A stretch of DNA of 64,000 nt from Peptoniphilus harei. Its GTDB lineage: Bacteria > Bacillota > Clostridia > Tissierellales > Peptoniphilaceae. Of this stretch, positions 37,946 to 46,594 are shown in pieces; the stretch's first letter is position 1, and each line of letters starts with the position of its first letter. Where the stretch lies: positions 248,001 through 312,000 of the forward strand of contig NZ_UATM01000032.1 in NCBI RefSeq assembly GCF_900454685.1, in the 5' to 3' direction. The position numbers and the translations under genes were made by a program. The notes below the pieces were generated by a model that had not been told where the DNA came from, did no database searches, and was given only the letters and a program-made list of their open reading frames with translations.

Positions 37946-40261
37946 TTATTGCCAAACACTTACGTCTTCAGCCTTGTCTCCCTTGACTGCGTTGTGTCCA
38001 TTAGAAGCGTCTATGATTTCATAGTATGCCCAGTGGCTCATTGGCACGTCAGAGAATTTCTTCAAGCTATTTGTGTTCACATTTGCAAAGGAAGTTGACT
38101 TAGTGTTTCTTCCAAATACAGAGTTAAGAACTGTAACAGCTTCGGCTCTTGTAAGTTTTTGATCTGGTTTAAATGTTCCATCAGGGAATCCCTTGATTTT
38201 CTTGTTACCATAAAGTTGGTCTATTGCATTAGATGCCCAGTGACCCTTAACATCCTTGAAGTTTGAAGATCCTGGATAACCATCCTTAACAAATACAGCA
38301 ATCATTTGTGCAAATTCTGCCCTAGTGATTCCTTGGTTAGGTTTAAATGTTCCATCAGAGTAACCACTGATGAAGCCCTTAGATACTGCGAAGTTGATTT
38401 CGTCAGAGTACCATTTATTATTAGCATCCTTAAACTTAGTTGTTGGGTTCTTAGGAAGTTCTTTTCCTTCGTTAACAAGTGTTACAAACATCCTAACAGC
38501 TTCTGCTCTTGTAACTTCCTTGCCTGGTTTAAATGTTCCATCAGGATAACCTGCTATATAAGAAGGTGAGTTTACCTTAGCAGCAACTTTTGCTTCTTGT
38601 CCTGCAATTTTAACTTCAGTAGATCTTGAAGTCTTGCCAGATTCCTTAGCTTCAACCTTAATAGTTTCGCCAGCTCTTAGTTCTCTATTTAAGCTGATGT
38701 TAAAGATACCAGTTGAACCTGCACTTGCTCCACCAAGTCTTGTTCCATTTGAATCATAAACAGTTACATCTGCGTAAGCACCTGCGTTACCTCTTACAAA
38801 TTTTGCTCCAGCAGAAACATTATTTACAACTGGAATCATTGAGTAACTAGAGTCACTTACATAAGTTCCATTTACATAATATTCAAGACTTCTTGAAGTT
38901 GAAACTCTTGGAGAGTTCCAAGATACCTTGAAGTATCCATCAGAATCTATTGTGTCAGATCCTAGATATGTTCCATCGTCATAAACATAAACTGTTCTGT
39001 TCTTGTATCCCTTTAGGTAACCAGATGTTGAGTAGTTTGACCTTGAAATATCTGTTGGATAAACTCTGTGGTCGTACTTGTTGGAATACCAGTCACGTCC
39101 ATAGTATCTTCCATTGTTGTAGTAGTATCCATCTTTCCAAAGATTCTTTTCTGCTGAGTAGAAGCCAGATTTTTCTGCAACTAAGTCAGCCTTGTAATCT
39201 CTGTATCTTCTATAATAGTTTGAATATCTTATATAATTTCTCTTACCGTTCTTGATGTAGTAGTAATCTCCGTCAGAGTCTTTATAAACTCTGTAGCCAT
39301 CATAGTAGCGGTCTCCATTTCTGTAATAGTAGTCGTCATCATAGTATCTGTAGTCATCGTAGTATTTGCCTAGATAAACTTTAAATCTACCATAAGCATC
39401 AGTCTTATCAGTATAGCCTGTTTTTGATCCGTCAATCTTTAGGGTAACTGTAGCATCTTTAACAGCTTCTCCTTTAGAAGTAACCTTACCAGTTACATAA
39501 TTTCCATCATATTCAATGTCAGAAATATAAAGATCTTCCTTAGTTGGAACTGCTGGCTTTTCTTCTTCCCATTTAGCGTAAAGATTTGTATTTTCGGTAA
39601 TTTCTGTGTCGAAATTAAATCTATTTACAAATACTCCGTCGTCTGTGTACCAACCTTTAAAAGTATATCCCTTTCTTGTTGGAGCAGTAGGTTTTGTAGC
39701 AGTTTTTCCTTCTTCAATAGTTTGTGTTGCTACTGTACTTCCACCCTTTGAATAAAATGTAACATCAAATTTTTTAACTTCTGGTGCTTTTTTAGTGAAT
39801 TTAGCATAAATTATTCTGTCAGTATTAATTTCTTCTGTTTTTGTAAATCCAGTAGTTAACCCTTCATCAGTATACCAACCACCAAATACATAACCTTCTT
39901 TTTTTGGTTCCTTTAAGTTTTCGGCAGGAATTGCTTCTCCTTTATTTACATCTATTGGTGTGCCTAAGTCTTGGATTGTTTTTTCAGCTTTTCCTTCTTC
40001 AACTAGTACAGCTTTAAATGTAACTTTCACTATCTCTTTAGCTGGAGTTAGAGGTGTCAATTCTTGACCAGCTTTTTGGCCACCAGTTTCTCCTCCTGAT
40101 TGATCAGTTGGATCAGCTTCGTTTTCTTGTGCTACTGCAACAGGAACTGTTACATCAGATAATTCTAGTTTTTCACCTTCATCATCTGCAAATACATTAA
40201 ATGGTATTGAGGTTACCATTACTCCTGCGAGCAATAGTCCTAATATTTTCTTGTTTCTCAT
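37946..40261 (-). CDS. S-layer homology surface protein with a tyrosine-rich insert
   Basis: 771 residues. Signal peptide 1-25; linker; two InlB-type beta-grasp repeats (~80-157, ~165-232; YVFGGWYTDEG and YTFKGWYTDDG); a carboxypeptidase-regulatory-like beta domain from ~243 interrupted at 300-356 by a segment with 21 Tyr in 57 residues, mixed with Asp, Arg and Asn; Ig-like beta segments to ~560; then SLH repeats (~566, ~624, ~684, each with GYxDGTFKP...TRAE) and a partial fourth. SLH domains bind pyruvylated secondary cell-wall polymer, so the protein is surface-held without sortase. The Tyr-rich insert has no obvious counterpart that I know. Role: surface or adhesion, inferred. Confidence 0.88.
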   Translation of the reverse strand: MRNKKILGLLLAGVMVTSIPFNVFADDEGEKLELSDVTVPVAVAQENEADPTDQSGGETGGQKAGQELTPLTPAKEIVKVTFKAVLVEEGKAEKTIQDLGTPIDVNKGEAIPAENLKEPKKEGYVFGGWYTDEGLTTGFTKTEEINTDRIIYAKFTKKAPEVKKFDVTFYSKGGSTVATQTIEEGKTATKPTAPTRKGYTFKGWYTDDGVFVNRFNFDTEITENTNLYAKWEEEKPAVPTKEDLYISDIEYDGNYVTGKVTSKGEAVKDATVTLKIDGSKTGYTDKTDAYGRFKVYLGKYYDDYRYYDDDYYYRNGDRYYDGYRVYKDSDGDYYYIKNGKRNYIRYSNYYRRYRDYKADLVAEKSGFYSAEKNLWKDGYYYNNGRYYGRDWYSNKYDHRVYPTDISRSNYSTSGYLKGYKNRTVYVYDDGTYLGSDTIDSDGYFKVSWNSPRVSTSRSLEYYVNGTYVSDSSYSMIPVVNNVSAGAKFVRGNAGAYADVTVYDSNGTRLGGASAGSTGIFNISLNRELRAGETIKVEAKESGKTSRSTEVKIAGQEAKVAAKVNSPSYIAGYPDGTFKPGKEVTRAEAVRMFVTLVNEGKELPKNPTTKFKDANNKWYSDEINFAVSKGFISGYSDGTFKPNQGITRAEFAQMIAVFVKDGYPGSSNFKDVKGHWASNAIDQLYGNKKIKGFPDGTFKPDQKLTRAEAVTVLNSVFGRNTKSTSFANVNTNSLKKFSDVPMSHWAYYEIIDASNGHNAVKGDKAEDVSVWQ

Positions 40262-40717
40262 ATGTTTCCTCCTATCTAAATATTTTCTGTTAAAACATTT
40301 TCCTTAAGGCTATTATACCCAAAACAATAAAAAATACATTATAATTTACAATTTTTTAATAAATTTAATTCTTTTGTAATATTGAAAGGGTAAACCTATA
40401 CAAGTATATTTATTGTGTAAATCTTTTGTCAAAACTTATAATTAATTCTCAAGTTAATTTTCTTTTTTTCTTTCAAATAAATTTTCAATAAGAAAAATAA
40501 GTTGAAAGAAGAAAATTTTTTAAAAATTATTCCCTATCTACTCCTAATTTAGATCTCTCTAAAATTTCTAAAGCTAACATAAATTTTATCTCTTATTTAT
40601 AGAGTGAAAAATAATTTTAAATAAAGGAGAAAATAGTTTTCACTTTAAATAAAATTATAATAATCTAAAAATAAATTAGAACTCATCAAGAATTTTTATT
40701 TTCAAAATTTTAAGCAA
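40262..40717. other. Intergenic region upstream of the SLH gene
   Basis: About 450 bp. A TATAAT on the minus strand at ~40311-40316 is the likely -10 of the SLH gene. An inverted repeat AGTGAAAA...TTTTCACT (40603-40644) spans 42 bp and could be an operator or hairpin. No gene is seen. Confidence 0.4.
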
Positions 40718-40745
40718 TAAAAAAAGGCAACCCTAAGATTGCCTT
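40718..40745 (-). terminator. Terminator after the PAS-SpoIIE phosphatase gene
   Basis: Stem AAGGCAA/TTGCCTT (40724-40745) with an 8-nt loop, followed by a T-run on the minus strand. Confidence 0.85.
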
Positions 40746-40776
40746 AAATATTTTATAAAATTTACTTCTTAAGAAC

Positions 40777-41874
40777 TTACCATACACTCACAATAAGCAT
40801 TGATATATCGTCCACTTGTGGTATGTCTGTAAATTCTTCTAATTCCTTATTTATATATTCCAGGATGTCGCTGTTATATTCTGAAATTATGTCCAGGATT
40901 TTCTCATGGCCAAAAACTTCTTTCTTAGCATTCCTCGCCTCTTCCACCCCATCAGTCATAAAGAGGAGGTAGTCGCCAGTGTGGAGTTTTATCTCCTTCT
41001 CTTCATAGTCTGGCTTGGCGAAAAATCTTGAGATTGGATAACCTCTGGACTCAAGACTCATTGATTCCCTGTTCCTTACCATAAGGGGAAGTGGAAGGTG
41101 GCCTGCATTGGAAAAGGTGAAGGTCTTCTTTTTCAAATTATAGACCCCATAAAAGCAGGTGAAATAATTTTCTATCTCTAGCTTTAGGCCAGTGAACCTC
41201 TCACAAAGTTCCGTCAAAGTTTCTCTTGGCGATCTTTGACTTGTCTTGTCCAGGGTCCTCACCATAGACTTGATAAACATAGTCACCATAGAGGCCGCAA
41301 AGCCATGGCCCACTGAGTCTGCTATGTACATTCCTATGTGGTCGTCATCAATTTGAAAGACATCGAACATATCTCCACTTAAAATTGTTGAAGGCTTGTA
41401 GAGGTAGTTGACCTTTAGATTTTTTATGAAGCCCTTGTCGGGAAGGACCTTTCTTTGGATAAGGGAGGCTGCATTGGTTTCGTTGGTCATGAACCTATTC
41501 TTGTCTATAAGTTCCTTTTGAAGCTTCCTTGCCATAGTCACGTTCCTAAAAACTTCTACAACACCAAGGATTTCTCCCTTCTTGTTAATTATTGGAGAGC
41601 ACTTAACAGAAAAGACCATGCTCCCAATATTTTCTTCCCTTTGGATGACTTCGCCACTAACTAGGGCCCTCTTGGTGATCTCAGGGTCAAAGAGGTCTTC
41701 TCCCAATATGCAGACTTTCTTTTCTGGGTCGTAACCCAAGAGGTCTTCCATGGCCTTGTTTACAAATACTACTTTTTCATTGTAGTCCAGGACCCTAACA
41801 AGGTCTGCAATGGCATTTAGGACCTGAAAGTCAATATTCTCGTCAATCTTTTCTCTTTCCATTTTGTTTACCAT
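40777..41874 (-). CDS. PAS domain-containing SpoIIE/RsbU-type protein phosphatase
   Basis: 365 residues. The N-terminal PAS domain (~15-120) has IADLVRVLDYNEKVVFVNKAMEDLLGY and GEILGVVEVFRNVTMARKLQ. The C-terminal PP2C-like SpoIIE domain has LSGDMFDVFQIDDDHIGMYIADSVGHGFAASM and LLFMTDGVEEARN, keeping the acidic metal-binding residues. Such enzymes dephosphorylate anti-anti-sigma factors in partner-switching modules. No anti-sigma or STAS gene is nearby, so the partner is unknown; an output through another phosphoprotein is possible. No signal peptide or membrane segment is visible. The ATG at 41874 follows AGGTGGTG. Confidence 0.9.
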   Translation of the reverse strand: MVNKMEREKIDENIDFQVLNAIADLVRVLDYNEKVVFVNKAMEDLLGYDPEKKVCILGEDLFDPEITKRALVSGEVIQREENIGSMVFSVKCSPIINKKGEILGVVEVFRNVTMARKLQKELIDKNRFMTNETNAASLIQRKVLPDKGFIKNLKVNYLYKPSTILSGDMFDVFQIDDDHIGMYIADSVGHGFAASMVTMFIKSMVRTLDKTSQRSPRETLTELCERFTGLKLEIENYFTCFYGVYNLKKKTFTFSNAGHLPLPLMVRNRESMSLESRGYPISRFFAKPDYEEKEIKLHTGDYLLFMTDGVEEARNAKKEVFGHEKILDIISEYNSDILEYINKELEEFTDIPQVDDISMLIVSVW

Positions 41875-41930
41875 GAGTCACCACCTTTTGTCAATGCTTT
41901 CAGTATAACAGATGACAAACCACTAAACAA

Positions 41931-43061
41931 TTATCTTCTTGGCTTTGGGCCATAATATTGGTAGTAGTAAGTCTTTAGTCTACCGTTGTATAATTTTCTA
42001 TTTCTGTCAGCTTTTTTGCCAAAGTTCTTTTCAAAGTTTTCATTAGCTGTGATTATATAGTAGGACCAAGTCTTTAGAGACCTTGCAAGTTCGCCAAGTT
42101 CCTTGTTAAGTTCGTCTACGTCTTCTTTTCCAATTCTCTCTCCATAAGGAGGGTTGGTTATTATAATCCCATAGTCGTCTGGAAGATCCAAGTCCCTTAT
42201 GTCCTTTTGGAAGAAGGAAATATCTTCGTCTAGTCCCAATATTTCTGCATTGGATCTTGCAATTTGGATTGCCTTGTGGGAGACGTCTGATGCAAGAATT
42301 TCTAATTCTTCGTCATACTTTATCTCTGAGTAGCACTTTTTCTTTTCTTCTTTAAATATTTCTTCGTCAAAAAATTTGAAGTTAACAAAGTCGAAGTCCC
42401 TCATAAGCCCTGGGGCAATATTTTTTTCTATCATGGCTGCTTCTATAGGGATTGTGCCTGATCCACAGAAGGGGTCTGCCAGAATCCTGTCCTTATTCCA
42501 AAAAGTTAATTTAACAAGAGAGGCTGCAATTGTTTCTGAAAGTGGTGCCTTGTAGTTGACTTCTCTGTAGCCTCTCTTGTGGAGTCCGTCACCTGATGTG
42601 TCCATGGTAATTTCTGCAATGTCATTTAAGAGTGACACTTCAATTTTAACTCTTGGGCCAGATTTTTCGAACCAAGAGACCTTGTATTTCATCTTTAGTT
42701 TTTCAATTATTGCCTTTTCTGTAATTCTTTGGCAGTCTGAGATAGAGAATAGTTTTGATTTCCTACTCCTTCCCTGGATGATGAATTGGTCTTCTTCTGC
42801 GATGTAGTCCCACCATCTTATCTCGAAGACCTTGTCAAACAATTCTTCAAAGGTCTCTGCCCTAAAGGAGTCGATTAGTAGTAAGACTCTCTCAGCCGTT
42901 CTCAGTCTTAAATTTAAAATGGCAATGTCCTTTAGCTGGCAAGAAATTTTTATTTTTCCATCGCTAACTTCTAAGTCCTTGTAGCCAAGGTCTTGTAACT
43001 CTCTTTTTGTAACTGCTTCAAGACCCATATTAGTAGTTGCGATTAATTTTATGTTTTCCAT
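41931..43061 (-). CDS. THUMP-domain class I RNA methyltransferase (RlmL/TrmN-like)
   Basis: About 376 residues from the ATG at 43061 behind GAGGTG; an upstream in-frame start at 43079 has no ribosome binding site. The N-terminal ferredoxin-like/THUMP region (~1-155) is followed by the methyltransferase with ADPFCGSGTIPIEAAMI, ASDVSHKAIQIARSNAEILGL and IITNPPYGERI (the N6/N2 NPPY motif). Relatives make m2G in 23S rRNA or tRNA; the substrate cannot be settled here. It is expressed alone and divergent from the superoxide reductase gene. Confidence 0.92.
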   Translation of the reverse strand: MENIKLIATTNMGLEAVTKRELQDLGYKDLEVSDGKIKISCQLKDIAILNLRLRTAERVLLLIDSFRAETFEELFDKVFEIRWWDYIAEEDQFIIQGRSRKSKLFSISDCQRITEKAIIEKLKMKYKVSWFEKSGPRVKIEVSLLNDIAEITMDTSGDGLHKRGYREVNYKAPLSETIAASLVKLTFWNKDRILADPFCGSGTIPIEAAMIEKNIAPGLMRDFDFVNFKFFDEEIFKEEKKKCYSEIKYDEELEILASDVSHKAIQIARSNAEILGLDEDISFFQKDIRDLDLPDDYGIIITNPPYGERIGKEDVDELNKELGELARSLKTWSYYIITANENFEKNFGKKADRNRKLYNGRLKTYYYQYYGPKPRR

Positions 43062-43143
43062 TTTACACCTCGCTTCCATTATACTAAATATGAAAATATT
43101 TTTCCTTAAATTAAATTCAATGTGATAATTTATTTAATTGGGG

Positions 43144-43149
43144 TATAAT
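43144..43149 (+). promoter_or_regulatory. -10 box of the superoxide reductase gene
   Basis: TATAAT 33 bp before the start codon; the -35 is weak (TGATAA-like, ~16-17 bp upstream). Confidence 0.5.
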
Positions 43150-43181
43150 ATATTTGTAAAATATTTATTGGGGGTAATAAA

Positions 43182-43535
43182 ATGAAATTAACTGAAACAG
43201 TACAAACTGCTGATTGGAAAACTGAAAAACACGTTCCTGTAATCCACGTTGAAAAGGCTGACGGTCTTCTAAAGATCAAGGCTCTAGTTGGAGAAGAAGT
43301 TGAACATCCTAACACATTAGAACACCACATCGCTTGGATCAAAGTATTCTTCAAACCTGAAGGAGAAAAATTCCCAGTTGAAGTTGGTTCTTATGAATTT
43401 GCTGCTCACGGCGAAGCAGACCTATTCACAGTTCCATGTGTTGAAACAGCAGTTAAGACTGACAAGGGCGGCGAAGTTTACGCACTAAGCTACTGTAACA
43501 TCCACGGACTTTGGGAAAACTCAGTAGAAGCTTAA
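43182..43535 (+). CDS. Class II superoxide reductase (neelaredoxin)
   Basis: 117 residues. The iron site is complete: His17 (EKHVP), His42 and His48 (HPNTLEHHIAW), Cys105 and His108 (YCNIHGLW), with the conserved Glu-Lys just before His17. There is no N-terminal desulforedoxin domain, so this is the single-centre type. It reduces superoxide to hydrogen peroxide without making oxygen, which suits an anaerobe; tpx at 60.5 kb could remove the peroxide. Codon use is strongly biased, suggesting high expression. It is a single gene with a strong terminator. Confidence 0.96.
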   Translation: MKLTETVQTADWKTEKHVPVIHVEKADGLLKIKALVGEEVEHPNTLEHHIAWIKVFFKPEGEKFPVEVGSYEFAAHGEADLFTVPCVETAVKTDKGGEVYALSYCNIHGLWENSVEA

Positions 43536-43547
43536 GTATAATATTAA

Positions 43548-43578
43548 AGAGCTATGAAATTAATCATAGCTCTTTTTT
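43548..43578 (+). terminator. Superoxide reductase terminator
   Basis: Stem AGAGCTATGA/TCATAGCTCT with a 6-nt loop followed by six T. Confidence 0.92.
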
Positions 43579-43630
43579 CTTGCTCATTTTTATCTAATTT
43601 TATTTTCTTTTCAAATTCAAAGTCGCAAAC

Positions 43631-44803
43631 TTATAGTGACGCCTTATAAATTTCTAATACGTCGTCTTTATTAAGTTCCACTACACCCTTGATTGATCCA
43701 CCTGCGTGTCTTACAGCTGCTTCAGCCATTTCTTCTAGCTTTTCATCATCTATTCCAACTTCTCCAAGTGTCATTGGTATATTCATGTCATCTTCAAAAA
43801 ACATGTGAAGAGTAGCAATTGCCTTTTTGGCATCATTCATCTTGTCATCTGATGGTTTTATATTAAATACATTTATGCCAAAGTCTCTAATCATATCAAC
43901 GGTCTCATCATTTAAGATGTGCTTTAAGAATCTTGGTGTCAAGATTGCAAGTCCAATTCCATGAGTTATGTCATAGAAGGCAGAAAGTTCGTGTTCCATT
44001 GCGTGGACTGACCAGCCTGTTGACTTGCCTGTTGAAAGAAGTCCGTTGATGGCCCAAGATGAAGCCCACATAATATTTGATCTTGCTTCATAATTTTCTG
44101 GTTCTTCCATGGCGATTGGTCCGTAGTGGATACAAGTTTTTAGAATTCCTTCCGCAAGTCTATTTTGCATATAAGCATTGTCACCAAGTGTGAAATAATT
44201 TTCCATTGTGTGGCTCATGATGTCAGCTACACCTGCTGCTGTGTGTTTAACATTTACAGAATAAGTTGTTTCTGGATTCATGATTGAGAACTTTGGAAGT
44301 GTATAAGCTGATCCAAAGCCTAATTTTTGATTTGTCTCTGGGTTTGTTATAACTCCCCCAGCATCCATTTCTGAACCTGTTGCTGCAAGTGTTAATATAG
44401 TTCCAATAGGAAGAGCCTTCTCGATTTTTGCCTTCTTAATTACAATATCCCATGGGTCACAATCGAGGAAAACTGCTCCGGCAACTAACTTGGAAAGGTC
44501 AATAACAGATCCTCCACCAACTGCCAAGATGAAGTCAAGGTCGTTTTCTCTCACAATCTTAACTCCTTCTCTTGCTGAATCAACTCTTGGGTTTGGTTCT
44601 ATGCCTGCAAGTTCCTTGTAGAAGATGTCATTTTCTTCAAAAATTTTCACAATTTCGTCGTAAAGACCATTTCTCTTAATTGATCCCCCGCCATAGGCAA
44701 GTAAAACTCTTGAACCATATTTTTTAATTTCAGAGGCCAAGTTATCCATTTGGTTCCTTCCAAAAAGAATTTTCGTACTTACATTAAAAATAAAATCTTT
44801 CAT
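43631..44803 (-). CDS. Iron-containing alcohol dehydrogenase (butanol dehydrogenase-like)
   Basis: 390 residues. The group III fold begins FNVSTKILFGRNQM; the dinucleotide site is LLAYGGGSIKRNGLYDE with LAVGGGSVIDLSK. Metal ligands lie in AAGVADIMSHTMENYF (Asp, His), SVHAMEHELSAFYDITHGIGLAI (two His). It resembles NAD(P)H-dependent butanol dehydrogenases (BdhA/YqhD group) that reduce aldehydes. It starts 8 bp after the ABC exporter gene, so it is probably on the same transcript; the functional link is unclear. It contains no aldehyde dehydrogenase domain. The substrate is not determined. Confidence 0.92.
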   Translation of the reverse strand: MKDFIFNVSTKILFGRNQMDNLASEIKKYGSRVLLAYGGGSIKRNGLYDEIVKIFEENDIFYKELAGIEPNPRVDSAREGVKIVRENDLDFILAVGGGSVIDLSKLVAGAVFLDCDPWDIVIKKAKIEKALPIGTILTLAATGSEMDAGGVITNPETNQKLGFGSAYTLPKFSIMNPETTYSVNVKHTAAGVADIMSHTMENYFTLGDNAYMQNRLAEGILKTCIHYGPIAMEEPENYEARSNIMWASSWAINGLLSTGKSTGWSVHAMEHELSAFYDITHGIGLAILTPRFLKHILNDETVDMIRDFGINVFNIKPSDDKMNDAKKAIATLHMFFEDDMNIPMTLGEVGIDDEKLEEMAEAAVRHAGGSIKGVVELNKDDVLEIYKASL

Positions 44804-44811
44804 AATTCCTC

Positions 44812-46594
44812 CTAGTTTTTAAACTGTGAATTGTAAAGTTCTGCATAAATCCCATCTCTTGCAAGAAGTTCCTTGTGATTTCCCTTTTCCACTATGTCAC
44901 CCTTATCTAGGACCAAAATCACATCGGAGTTAACAATAGTGGAAAGTCTGTGGGCGATGACAAAGTTTGTCCTCTCCTTTAAGAGGTTCTTCATGGCCTT
45001 TTGTATAAGGGCCTCTGTCCTGGTATCAACAGATGAAGTTGCCTCGTCTAAGATTAAAATTTCTGGATCTGACAAAAGGGCCCTTGCAATTGTAAGAAGC
45101 TGTCTTTGTCCTTGCGATATATTTGAAGCTTCTTCATTTAAGACTGTGTCATAGCCCTTTGGAAGCTTCTTCATTTAAGACTGTGTCATAGCCCTTTGGA
45201 AGCTTCTCGATAAAGGAGTGACAATAGGCCTTTTTGGCTGCGTCAATAACTTCTTCCCTTGTGGCATCTTGTCCTCCATAGAGAATGTTGTCGTAAATTG
45301 TCCCCCTAAAGAGCCAAGAATCTTGAAGTACCATACCAAAGAGGGACCTCAAGTTTTTCCTCGACACGTCTTTGATGTTTACTCCGTTTATATTAATACT
45401 ACCCCTATCAATATCATAAAACCTCATTAAAAGATTTACAATAGTTGTCTTGCCGGCTCCAGTAGAACCAACAATGGCAACAGTCTTGTTCTTCTCAACA
45501 TGAAGGTTTAGGTTGTTGATGACAGGAGTTTTTTTGTCGTAGGAAAAATAAACTTTATCAAACTCGATGTCTTCAACTGGTCTTTTGATTTCATCTGTAA
45601 CAATTTCCTCTTCTGGCTCTTGGTCAAGGAATTCAAAAATTCTTTCAGCTGCAGCAATAGATGCTTGAAATATAGAAGCCATTTCTGCCAACTGTTCTAT
45701 TGGATTTGCCAGCCTTCTTACATATTGGATAACTGCCTGGATGTCCCCAACAAACAACTTGCCAGATAGGACAAGAAGTCCCCCAACAATAGAAAGCATT
45801 ACATAACCAAGGTTGGAAATAAAGGTCATAATTGGAAGCATAATCCCCGTCATAAAGGAAGCACGATAGCTGACCTCATAGAGGTTTTCGTTTATGTCCA
45901 AGAATTCTCTCTCGGCCCTTCCTTCGTAGTTAAAGGCCTTGATGAGTTCTGAACCAGAGAAGTTTTCTTCGACAAATCCAACCATAGATCCAAGCCCCTG
46001 TGACTTTCTCCTAAAATATCCTTGAGACTTCTTAGAAATAAATTTCGTAGAAAAATAAGTCATGGGCAATGTGAATAAAAAGACCAAAGTCAAGATTGGC
46101 GAAATTTTTATCATGACTGTCAAGATCCCAACTATCAATACAATAGAAGAAAGTATTGAAGAGATTGTCTGTTGCAAGTTCTTGCCCAGGGTCTCAACGT
46201 CGTTTGTCATCATCGACAAGAGGTCTCCAGTCTTATTTTTATCGTAATAAGATGTTGGAATATATTTTACCTTTTCAGAAATTTCTCTCCTAAACTTTGC
46301 AATTAAGTCTTGGGTCACATCAACTAAGATCCTACCCCGGAAGAACTCAAAGGCTCCTTGTAGTAGATAAACTACACCAAGAGTTATGCAAATTTTTATT
46401 ACATAGTCGAAGTCAATCCTTGTGTTCATCTTCAGGTTTTCAAAAATCCTTGTAGTAATATTCCCCATGAGTTTTGGAGAAATAATTTCAAAAATTGATG
46501 AACCAATTGTGAGAAAAATTGCCAGAAATAGAAAGAACTTATAGGCTTTTAAATATGAAATTATCCTTAAAACTGTGTTATTATTCTTCTTCAT
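44812..46594 (-). pseudogene. ABC exporter subunit, disrupted by a 37-bp tandem duplication
   Basis: Two frames of one gene. The first (46594-45149, 481 residues) has six membrane segments and Walker A IVGSTGAGKTTIV, then ends EEASKGL. The second continues with [17 protein letters not shown] and Walker B/catalytic Glu in [12 protein letters not shown]. Removing one copy of the 37-bp repeat at 45125-45198 restores one ~581-residue ORF. The ISQGQ signature and intact Glu mark the TM288-type half of a heterodimeric exporter; the partner gene upstream has Asp instead of Glu. Losing this half should abolish transport. Assembly error and recent mutation are both possible. Drug or lipid export is the family role. 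Confidence 0.9.
45125..45207 (-). repeat. 37-bp tandem duplication inside the exporter gene
   Basis: Copies at 45125-45161 and 45162-45198 are identical, with a 9-bp third start (45199-45207). The repeat ends share GAAGCTTCT, so the duplication can form by slippage between two short direct repeats. Because 37 is not a multiple of three, it shifts the frame. Confidence 0.95.
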
